A stretch of 64,000 bases of DNA, taken from contig CM046307.1 in NCBI GenBank assembly GCA_025267735.1, positions 60,631,395-60,695,394 on the forward strand, read 5' to 3'. The first letter of the stretch is position 1; every line of letters starts with the position of its first letter. Positions 24,880 through 34,832 of this stretch are shown piece by piece. Under the pieces are notes generated by a model. The model was not told the DNA's origin. It saw only the letters and a program-made list of their open reading frames with translations, and did not search any database. A program made the translations under genes and the position numbers. This DNA is from Mactra quadrangularis. Taxonomy: Eukaryota; Mollusca; Bivalvia; Venerida; Mactridae.

Positions 24880-27800
24880 ATGGGTAATCAAGAATCAACA
24901 CCTGCTTCTTCTGGATTACCTCATGACTTTTTGAATTCATTGAGGAAAAATACGCCTTGTGAGTATACACTGTAATCTATTTATTTTAGGACTGATTTTT
25001 AACATTCTTGTTCTGATAGGTTATCAAGGTTCTCATGGTTGATTGAGCATCTTGAAACCTCTTGGGATTGAATTGGATTACTTAAAACTGAAATTGGTTA
25101 AGTGTTTGCTTGAAATCAGTAAGAATTGGCTAATCATTGGAATTATAACTCTCAGAGTCATTCTAGTGGATGTCAGACTGGTGTAGGTAAATCTAAATCT
25201 GGTTTATAATGCCTTTTATACTCATTAAAGATGAAACCATTGTCACAATAGAATTATGCCCCCTCTGCAGGTACCCATTTACACTGACGTAAAGTAATTT
25301 AATGGTAGAAAAATGTCTTGTTCAAAGAAATTAGCTGTGTCATTTTTGTGTGTTTGTTCAAAGAAATTAGCTGTGCTATTTTGGGTTTAAACTCTGAACC
25401 TCTCATCCTGAAGTGTGCAAACTTCCACCGGACTACTGCTTCTACTCATCATTTGAGGCAGACAGTTTTCTTCACCATGATTTTTGGAATGCACTAACTG
25501 CTAGTATAAGACTCGCTTCTTATCCAAGGTTATGTTCACATTCTTATATATTGTCATTTTTTGATATCAGGACTTTTACTCTGACGCTCTATTTGAAGGA
25601 GCAATGGTCCAGTGGTAGGACGTGCACTTAGGGATCAAGAGGTCCTGGGTTTAACCCCACTAGAGGCTCTGCTAATTTCCTTAAGTAATAAATATACTTA
25701 ACAGATGTTCCAATCAACCTAGCTGTAAATCGACACTGTGAGGTGATCATGTCTTGATGATTCAAACTATGTTACAGCAGTAATCTTATGCTAGCAAATT
25801 TACTATATAGAGGATATTCGCCAATTTTGGTGTAAGATCGATTTATATTTCACCGAGTGAGCTTAGAAAACATATTTTCACGAGTGGCGTAGCCACGAGT
25901 GAAAATGTCATTTTCTGAGCTCACAAGGTGAAATATAAATCGATCTTACACCGAAATCGGCGAATTTTCTGTTTCTTTCATGCTGTTCACCTGAAAAATG
26001 ATGCAAGACTATCTAGATCTACCTGTGCCAGTTCATGGACAGACCGTATGACTCATTATTAATGCGATAGAGCGAAAATAAGTAGTTCCAGTGTGCATAA
26101 TTTATTGTAATATAATCGTTCATTTCTTAAGACACTACCCATCCAAATTTAATTAATCCATGTTTGTTACATTAAAGAAGTATGAGGGAAAACAATTTTA
26201 AACTCGAAAATCGTGTAACAGTTTCCTCACGCGGAAGGAGACAAATGTGTACTGCATGAACAGTCAATGTCAAGGTAAATGTGTTTACGTCTGAGTTGGT
26301 ATACGCGAATTTTAAATCAATACAGTTTTTATTGTGATGTCATATTACACGGTTAAACGGAAGGATTTAAACGATATTATCAAGCGACTGGAAAGTACAT
26401 GTTTCACAATTATGATATGGATATAAGGATAATGTAAGGAAACACATATAATCTAGATCTACGCGCTGAAGGGATGTTTCATTGATTTGTCAAAATGGCG
26501 AAGACTCAAGAAAGCCGATGATTTTTAGCCAGTTCATTATATCTAATTTATGCACAGATTGGCTTGGATTTATACTAGCCAACCTTTGTATTTACCGTAT
26601 AATGACTGGATATTCGTCAAATGAATCAATGAATGGAATCCAATGGCAATGCACACGATGCAGCTTTGATACAGTCAACGTTCAGACATGTTTGAGTTTT
26701 TCCTCGCTGGATTTGAATGGTGACGTAAGTTATTCTAAGATTTGTAATGAATTTTCTCATGAAAACCTGTATCAGACTATTCATTAAAAGCGCGAAACTC
26801 TCGCATTTGACCCCAATTATGTACAAAAAATCTCCATTATGCAGTCGCGTGATTGCCGTGTAATCTGGACTGAGCTGTGTCGACTAAATTTGTTGACTTT
26901 CGTTTTAAAAATTAGTTAGCAACAGGATATGTTGGATTTGTTTATATCATCTCCTGCTTTAGCATCAACTAATGCATTTGTCACCATTGAACTCGCTTAT
27001 ATGATGTTTGAAAAAGCTCTAGCTTGTCTGTCTCCCTTGAAAAAAGTAGTCCGTCATTTTTTATATTTTCACCGTAGTGAAAATATAAACCGATATTTTC
27101 ATCGTTTATTTTCATCGTATAACACAGCATTTCATCGTAAAGCATGAAAGAAGATCAGTTTATTTGTCCAATAACTAACTGAGGGCAATGTATGTGTACT
27201 TTATTTTGATGTTCATTCTATCATAAATAAAATTTTCAGTCACTGCTCATGAAATAGAACAGATTGCATACCGCTATACATTAATGGATTCTTCAGAGCT
27301 TGGAAGGGCTGGTATCACTGTCAATGATTGTATAATGATGCCAGAATTTACTGGTTGTGTGTTTGCACCTGATGTTATAAAATACTATCGTGATAGAGAG
27401 ACTGGTAAAGTTCATCCACGACAGTTTGTGAAAATTTGTGCAATGTTGAGTAGGAGAACACCTGCTACCAAGAAAAAAGAGTGTAAGGAATAACATTTTA
27501 TTATATGTAATTTTAACCCAAGTCTGTAGTACAGTAGACAGAGCGTCATGATTTCAAATCTAGTTTCCTGAAGCCTTAGATGATTTAAAACTATTTTAGC
27601 GAAAAAAACTATCTTCTAAATTGTAATACAAAATCAATTTTTCCATGCATTTTAACATTGTGGCAGAAAGGCAAGTCTTATCAATGCAATATTCCGTCAT
27701 CGCTACTGAAGGGGTAATGGGTTCAAATCCCACCAGGGATGGTTAAACGGTTTAACCATGGTAAATTTGTCAATATTGTCAATATACCTCTATAAATAAG

Positions 27801-30347
27801 GTATATGGAGAACTTCCCAGACTTGTGGAAGGGTAGGTGAGCACTTGTAATAGACAAGGATCCAGGAAAGCTAGTTTAAGTACACTGGCCGCACCGCTGT
27901 GAAATTACATAAATTGTGTTGACACGGGGTTAAACCCAGTATAAAGTAAAAGAACATGTTATTTTAATTGTAGTTCCATGTTGTGTTTGGTCTTTTCAAC
28001 ACTTAATGATCATTTTCATCAAAATTGCAGAACTGTCAAGGGCGGCAAGATTCAAAGCTTGAGAAGTAGGTTCCAAGGGCCTGTTGCCCCTGGTAAGGGT
28101 ATCCCCCTAGAAACGAATGCTGTATTCTCAATGATTTTAGTAAAAATATTATCAAACCCATTGCATATTGAGCCAACTAAAATCATGTACATATTTCTTG
28201 CATTATTACATTTATGGTGTCAGTTTTGCTGCACCCATACAGGTAGAGACATCATTTTTCAATCTTCAAGATTGACAAGAAAAGTTGGCATTCCTTCATC
28301 ACAGCAAGCAGTTGCACAAGATTGGTCAAGTCAGTTATAATAAAGATCTTACCAAATTAGTACTGATTGAAAAAACATTTTATAATATTTTTGATTTTGC
28401 GCAAGAAGTTGAATTCTCAGAGTCAGAGCATGATCTCTGTTCTAAATGTGTGAGCCTCATGCTGAATGCCTGAGACTTGACAGTTATGTTACTGTTATAG
28501 AATGATAGCTGGTACTGAGAAATGTTTGTTAAGAAATGTATTTTATATTACTATTTTACAGTTTTATTTGACCTGTATGATGTTGACAGACAGAAGATAC
28601 TTACCCATGATGCAATGTTTAGATTATATAAACTAATGTTTCACAGTGCTATATCAGATGACCATATATTAGGACTAGTGTTCAGTGCATTAAGACATCC
28701 ATATTTATCAAAAGATGGTGAATGCACTAAAGATGAATTTACTGACGTAAGTATGGAGAATATACTGTTAGAAAGTGTGGTTTAAAGTCTGCTTCCATAT
28801 AGATGTTCAGTCAACTTTACAATCTTGTACAATAACTCCTGATCACTGCAATCACCCTCAGGCAGGCAATCCCTCACAGTATCCATGTATACCTGGTTGG
28901 AGTGGAATAATTGAAGGGTAATTTCTTGCTCAAGGAAATTAGCAGTGCCTCTAGTGGGGATCGAACCCAGGACCTCTTGATCCCTAAGTGGGTGTCCTAC
29001 CACTGGACCACTGCTGTTGTTAAGTTTCGCTGCACAGACTACCTTGGTTATTGCATTTCATGCCAATTTTGACAGTTTTTATGTCCCAAATACTTATTTT
29101 GGAGAGGAGATTTCTATAGCTAGACTGTTAGGTTATTGAGACCAGGGCTCATATTTAACAAAAAATAGGACTCACAAATTTTTGCGAGTTGATTTGATTT
29201 CAACTCGCAAAATGAAAATTATCGCTCACATTTTTTTCTTCAAATTTTAATGGCATACATAGTAACTATTCATATATGCAATACAAAAACAACATAGTGC
29301 TACAATTAACTAGATATATCAAGGGCGTTATTGTGGGATAGACAAAAATATCCCAACTATCGATCTATCTGGCCGTTTCAATGCTGATTTGAGCCTTATT
29401 AGTTTAGACAGTAAAATGTTTGTGGCGATTTTAACTCGCGAAAATTTGCGAGTTAAAATAAAAGTAACTCTCAATTTTCAAAATCCACTCGCATTTTGCG
29501 AGTATGCGAGCTTAAATTCGAGCCCTGATTAAGACAATTGATTGTGATGGACCTTATTGTAGTACTTTATTGTATCACTTCATTTAGCTAAGGTATATAA
29601 CATCTCTCAGGTTTCCTTACCTTCATGCTAGCTTTTATACCAATATAGAGGCCTGTCCACTTTCAACTCAGAAGGTCATGGGGTTTGATTTCAGATTAAA
29701 CTGTATATTTTTACCAGGTTACATTTACATAATTAGTTTTATGGTGATTTGGCTCTCATGAATGACTTTTCTATCATATTGTGACAGTGAGTGGACCTAC
29801 ACTTTGTTCATGGAGGTGTTTTAATCTCTAGACAAATGATTTCATCATAACTTTGCACATTAATTACTTCGTCAGTGACTTATAAATGTTCTAATTTATA
29901 CTGTGGTATCGAAAGTTATTAATGTAAGTTTTAAGAAGATATTTCACAATCAAGCTAAAATATTTTAGTATAAACTGATTGATAGCCTGATGAACTACCT
30001 ATGAGTTAATAGAGCCAATTACTTAACAATGAACATGTACTTGATATCTATATGTTGGCTTGTGATTATGAAATCATTATTGGTCTGGTGATGTTCTTCT
30101 GGAGACAAATAACAACTTGACCATGTACAAACTTAGCAACCTTGCCAATACTTACCCACTGGCCAAGTTTATCAAGTTTTCTTTCGGCAATTTATTTCAG
30201 ATTATAACAGATAATGAAATACAAGAGAGATTATCTGTAGACTTTGCATTTGATCCAAGATTTGTCACAGAACAACCTGAACAAGAAGAGGAAGAAGAAG
30301 AAGATGATGATGAAGAAGAAAAAAAACCAGGTGGCCCCACTGAATAA
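24880..30347 (+). CDS. Calcineurin-B/CHP-like EF-hand protein, N-myristoylated (4 exons)
   Basis: Exons 24880-24958, 27240-27482, 28562-28746 and 30201-30347 (stop TAA). All are bounded by GT/AG with matching phases (1, 1, 0) and give 217 residues. The N-terminus MGNQESTPASS fits the Gly2 myristoylation consensus. About residues 28-110 form an EF pair (EIEQIAYRYTLMDSSE; VIKYYRDRETGKVHPRQFV). A linker rich in basic residues (RRTPATKKKE) leads to FLFDLYDVDRQKILTHDAM, the third EF-like unit, and HPYLSKDGECTKDEF, the fourth. The layout is that of calcineurin B and CHP, which dock on membrane or phosphatase partners. The loops are degenerate: loop 3 has Ala where the bidentate Glu belongs, and the others have substitutions or an insertion, so Ca2+ binding may be weak. 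The C-terminus is a Glu/Asp run (EEEEEEDDDEEEKK) then PGGPTE. This last piece comes from the first unit of the downstream minisatellite. Confidence 0.85.
25255..25440 (-). mobile_element. SINE family 3, degraded reverse copy
   Basis: Intron 1 of the EF-hand gene. The reverse complement has the head (AGCAGTAGTCCGGTGGAAG) and AGCTAATTTC(T)TTGAACAAG. An internal ~45-bp part (TGTTCAAAGAAATTAGCTGTG) is duplicated. Confidence 0.6.
25596..25760 (+). mobile_element. SINE family 3, forward copy
   Basis: The head GCAATGGTCCAGTGGTAGGA and the B-box GGTCCTGGGTTTAACCCC are followed by ACTAGAGGCTCTGCTAATTTCC. Nearly identical in the head to the reverse complement of 28780-29017. Confidence 0.75.
25816..27140. 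mobile_element. Foldback-type repeat with long hairpins in EF-hand intron 1
   Basis: 25816-25965 is a large hairpin: about 73-bp arms (ATTCGCCAATTTTGGTGTAA... against ...TTACACCGAAATCGGCGAAT) around GTGGCGTAGCCAC. A second hairpin (TATATTTTCAC-CGTA-GTGAAAATATA) lies at 27062-27087. TTTCATGC near 25976 and GCATGAAAG near 27143 may be matching ends. Overall limits are tentative and there is no transposase. Confidence 0.5.
27690..27957 (+). mobile_element. SINE family 2 copy
   Basis: Lies in EF-hand intron 2. B-box GGGTTCAAATCCC at 27719, then a body matching 55160-55436: CTTGTGGAAGGGTAGGTGAG, AGACAA(T/G)G(G)ATCCAGGAAAG, ATTGTGTTGACACGG(G/C)GTTAAA. Confidence 0.75.
28018..28340 (+). other. Unassigned open frame in EF-hand intron 2
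   Basis: An open frame here includes KGGKIQSLRSRFQGPVAPGK and later RDIIFQSSRLTRKVGIPSSQ. It has no matching acceptor or donor in phase with the flanking exons and I do not recognise it. It is probably a repeat or retropseudogene remnant rather than a skipped exon. Confidence 0.25.
28780..29017 (-). mobile_element. SINE family 3, full reverse copy
   Basis: The reverse complement starts AGCAGTGGTCCAGTGGTAGG, has B-box GGTCCTGGGTTCGATCCCC and the body CTAATTTCCTTGAGCAAGAA, and ends CATATGGAAGCAGACTTTAAAC-like. Best-preserved family 3 copy here, in EF-hand intron 3. Confidence 0.85.
29153..29527. mobile_element. hAT-type MITE with 8-bp target duplication
   Basis: The left end CAGGGCTCATATTTAA and the right end (reverse complement CAGGGCTCGAATTTAAG) are inverted repeats with subterminal ACTCGCAAAATT/GCGAGT motifs. 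Flanks ATTGAGAC (29145-29152) and ATTAAGAC (29528-29535) match at 7 of 8 bases. Non-coding; in EF-hand intron 3. Confidence 0.85.
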
Positions 30348-30505
30348 ACATAGAAACATCTGTATGAACCACTAGGTGGCACCACTGAATAAACAAAAAC
30401 ATAGAAACAGCTGTATGATCCACTAGGTGGCACCACTGAATAAACAAAAACATAGAAACAGCTGTATGAACCACTAGGTGGCGCCACTGAATAAACAAAA
30501 ACATA
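30327..30505. repeat. 51-bp minisatellite, left block
   Basis: Units contain CCACTAGGTGGC(A/G)CCACTG, AATAAAC and CAGCTGTATGAA. Cores start at 30369, 30420 and 30471 (period 51), with a diverged first core at 30327 that overlaps the last codons of the EF-hand gene. Each unit carries AATAAA and a CAGCTG E-box. It continues at 34104 beyond the foldback transposon. Confidence 0.95.
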
Positions 30506-33500
30506 GGGTCATTCCAGCTCAAATCAACCAGTGCTTCCCAGGTCACCCTCTCAGATCTGCCTGAAACTTTTAACATGTATTTGTACATCCAATTCATGGA
30601 CAAAAATGAAATATTTAGTCATTATCTCCAGTACTTTGGAAAAAATTGGCATTTTAAGTAAAGGGGGGTAATTTTGCAGTTTCTGAATTTCGTCCTGAGG
30701 CCATGTTTAGATACTTATATCTCCTGAAATATTATTTCTATACTTCTGAAAGTGATATATGTCACACACTTTTACCTGTAGAGTACAAAAATGGTGTTCA
30801 ATCAAGTGTGAAATTGTTACTTTTTTGTCTATAGACCTCTAAAAATCGAAAAATCTTAAATTTGTCTTAAAATCTTCCAAATTGGAACATTGATTTTTTC
30901 ATAACCATTTCATATTTAGATCTCAAATTTATTAAGCATTTATTTACAACATATAAGAGTATTTTAAAACAAATTTGAATCCAAAATCTCACTTATAGAA
31001 TTTACAATATTTATTTAAATTGAGTATGATCTCAAAATTTTGCGAAAATTGCCTATATTCGAACACCAAAATGGCCATGTCAAGAGTTCACAATCATTTT
31101 CAAATTTTGTACATAAATACTATTACATGTTAACATTATTCAATCAAAAATTTGTTTTGTTTATAAGTTTCTTGACGGAGTTATGCGTAACTTTAGAGAG
31201 GTCGATTTTTTCAGTTCTCGGGGGCTATTAGAGTATATTTTAAAGTTGGTTTTGTCCCGGGGTATGACTGTATGTGCTTGTAATAGACTAAACAGTTGCT
31301 AAATTATGCATGGAAATAATATTTGAACATTAATTTGCATCATACATGTATATCAATATTTTAACAAAAATCTTTTATTTACATAATACTTTAAATATGT
31401 ATGATGCCGATTGCATTGGTGCTCATAATATAAACATTGGAGACTGTATTTAACTGAATGTTTCAGGAACCACTTTTGTCATAAATGGTGTTGGAAGGAT
31501 AATACTTTTTAATAATAGAATGTTTCTTTCTGGAATTAAACATATTCAGTTATTAAATTTAAGCATTTGTAATTGTAATTTAATATTAATTTTTAATTTT
31601 ATTTATTTATTTGAATTATTTTCTTATTATGCATGAAAAAAGCGTAAGACCAATGTTATATTCTTAAACAATGTACATGAAGTCCAAATGTCTTGGTAAT
31701 CAGTTATGGTTATTGCCCTTTGTGTTGTTACAGTAAAACTTTTTTATCCTAGTCAGACAACAACCATATTAGTTTCATCAATTTTTCGACTAAGTGTTCC
31801 AGGTAATGACAAGGAATCCCAATAAGACATGTTATTTTGTTTAATTGACGTAAGCTTTGACTCCTGACAACTTCTGAAAAAAAAACCTCTTAAACAAGTC
31901 TCTCTTTAATACACCTACTTATTTGTGTCCCAGTTACTGCAACTCTGTGGCATTGGAGGTATAGTACAACCTCTCTTGAACAACACCTACTGGAAGGGAC
32001 CAAAAGTGTTGCTTTTCAGAGATTGTTGCTCTGCAGACTGCAGAGGTTAAATTCAATTAAAATCATTTCTAAGGAAAATACCATGAAGTTGTTGTTGTGC
32101 AGAAGATTTGTTTTGAAGAGGGCCACTCTGCAGAGGTTATACTGTATTGTTCATAAATCTTTTCATTCACTCAAAAGTCAGATGTAGACATTTTTCAACA
32201 GCTCATAAAATTTGTTCTTATATTCAAAGTGGACATTTTTAAAATTGGTTAAAAAAAGGCTGGCACCATTTTGAAATCCAAAAAAGAATTTCTTTCATGA
32301 TTGAAAGCACTGTTATAGAGATTGTATGACAAAATTTCAAATACATTTTCCCAAGAATCACTTAGACATCATGAACGTCTAAATATTAATAGTACTGGTA
32401 CATGTATGTGTAAAACCATTCAGTGTATCATAATCAAGAAAGAAGGTATAATACAGTAAAACCTCAATATTCATATCACTGGAGGCCATCTGAATAAATT
32501 CAAGTGATTTTAGTTCTGATTTAAGAAAATAGCACTGGGAAGCAATTATTAGTTTTAAGTATTCATGTATAATTTTGTATTTGTCAAGATATATTACGTT
32601 TAATAAGTGTGGTTTCTGTCATTAATATCATAGGTAACAGGAAAGAGTGTTAGGCTCTAAATTTTTTCGTTGAAGTTGAAAAATACATTGACCATATCAA
32701 ATTTTTTTTAATAATTATCTTATAAAAGTTTACGAATCTATGTATCACTAGTTAACAAATTCTTACTTAATAATGTTTTTGAAACATTTTGAGCCAGTAC
32801 AAATTGCTTTCAGTGTATATGTTCACAAAACAAACCAAAGAACTGAAACTTTATTTTTAAAATGTTTATGTGTTTCACAACACCATCGAGGAGTTTGATA
32901 ACAAAATATATTTTTACTCAGATGGTAAGAATCATAATATGTATGTACAAAATGTACAAGTAAATGATCAAATATTACATCCCTTCATAACATTAGGACT
33001 GTATGAATTCATGGTTATATTTCATGTGCGGGACAGAACTGAATTTATAAAATACTAGGTTAGTCCCAAAGAATTGATAATTGGATACCTTACTATCACT
33101 CAAAACCTACACAATATAATCCTTTAAGACAGAATATGGTTTTGGAAACATTCAGTTAAATACAGTCTCCAATGATGATATGAGCACCTAGGCAATCATC
33201 AAAATATGTATATATTCAAAGTATATGGAAAAAAGATTTTTGTTAAAATATTGATATATGATGCAAATTAATGTTCAAATATTATTTCCATGCATACTAT
33301 AGGGACTGTTAAGTCTATTACAAGCACATACAGTCACACCCAGGGACAAAACCAACTTTAAAATATACTGTAATAGCCCCCGAGAACTGAAAAATCGACC
33401 CCTCTGAAGTTACGCATTACTCTGTCGAGAAGCTCATAACCAAAACAAATTTTTGATTGAATAATGTTTACATGTAATAGAATTCATGTACAAAATTTGA

Positions 33501-34103
33501 AAATGATTGTGAACTCTTGACATGGCCATTTTGGTGTTCGAATATAGGCAATTTTCGCAAAATTTTCAGATCATACTCAATTTAAATAAATATTGTGAAT
33601 TCTATAAGTGAGATTTTGGATTCAAATTTGCTTTAAAATACTCTTATATGTTGGAAATAAATGCTAAATAAATTTGAGATCTAAATATGAAATGGTTATG
33701 AAAAAATCAACGTTCCAATTTGGAAGATTTTATGACAAATTTAAGATTTTCCGATTTTTAGAGGTCTATAGACAAAAAAGTAACAATTTCACACTTGAAT
33801 AAGCACCATTTTTGTACTCTACAGGTAAATGTGTGTGACATATATCACTTTCAGAAGTATAGAAATAATATTTCAGGAGATATAAGTATCTAAACATGGC
33901 CTCAGGACGAAATTCAGAAACTGCAAAATTACCCCCCTTTACTTAAAATGCAAATTTTTTCCAAAGTACTGGAGATACTGACTAAATATTTCATTTTTGT
34001 CCATGAATTGGATGTACAAATACCTGTTAAAAGTTTCAGGAAAATCTGAGAGGGTGACCTGGGAAAATTTCTAAAAATTGGTTGATTTGAAATGGAATGA
34101 CCC
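30506..34103. mobile_element. 3.6-kb foldback DNA transposon with ~965-bp inverted arms
   Basis: The left arm, 30506 to about 31471 (starts GGGTCATTCCAGCTCAAATC), and the right arm, about 33137-34103 (ends GATTTGAAATGGAATGACCC), are inverted copies with scattered substitutions and small gaps. The 4-bp flanks are CATA (30502-30505, 34104-34107); removing the element restores an intact minisatellite unit. The 1.66-kb core has no convincing transposase. A 62-codon frame at 32870 lacks recognisable motifs. Terminal GGGTCATTCC with a 4-bp duplication is compatible with Sola- or Academ-type elements, but that is inference. Confidence 0.9.
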
Positions 34104-34700
34104 CATAGAAACAGCTGTATGAACCACTAGGTGGCACCCCTGAATAAACAAAAACATAGAAACAGCTGTATGAACCACTAGGTGGTGCCACTGAATAAAC
34201 AAAAACATAGAAACAGCTGTATGAGCCACTAGGTGGCGCCACCGAATAAACAAATAAACATAGAAACAGCTGTATGAACCACTAGGTGGCACCACTGAAT
34301 AAACATGGAAACTACTGTATGAACAACTAGATGGCATCTTTGCACTGAATAATCATGAAAACAGCTGTATGAACCACTAGGTGGCACCACTGAATTTATG
34401 GAAACAACTGTATGAACAACTAGATGGCATCTTTGAATAAAGATGAAAACAGCTGTATGAATCACCAGGTTGGATCACTGAATAATCATGAAAACAGCTG
34501 TATGAATTACCAGGTTGGATCACTGAATAATCATGAAAACAGCTGTATGAACCACCAGGTTGGATCACTGAATAATCATGAAAACAGCTGTATGAACCAC
34601 CAGGTTGGATCACTGAATAATCATTAAAACTGCTGTTTGAACCACCAGGTGGCATCTTTGATTAAACATGGAAACTGCTGTATTAACCACCAAGTATTTG
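34104..34700. repeat. Minisatellite, right block (51-bp then 45-bp units)
   Basis: Continuation of the block at 30327. CCACTAGGTGG cores start at 34124, 34175, 34226, 34279 and 34375. Variant ACTAGATGGCATCTTTG units lie near 34325 and 34410. Four 45-bp units with CACCAGGTTGGATCACTGAA follow, and a last CCACCAGGTGGCATC at about 34642. The period shift and motif change show separate local amplification of a diverged unit. Confidence 0.95.
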
Positions 34701-34832
34701 TATTTAAAGAATCAACTGTTAGCTTCTACTGCAGAATTTTAAAAATGTGGCAATATGTTGGGTTGGTTTGGAAACTGCAATCTTACACCTTTTAAAGCTT
34801 GGCTTATTGCCTATACATTTGTAGTTACTCAC

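Noticed and set aside
30197..30603. Minus-strand frames with repeated PPSGSYSCFYVF, and similar ones at 34036-34655
   Set aside because: They are reverse translations of the minisatellite and of the 3' acidic tract of the EF-hand gene.
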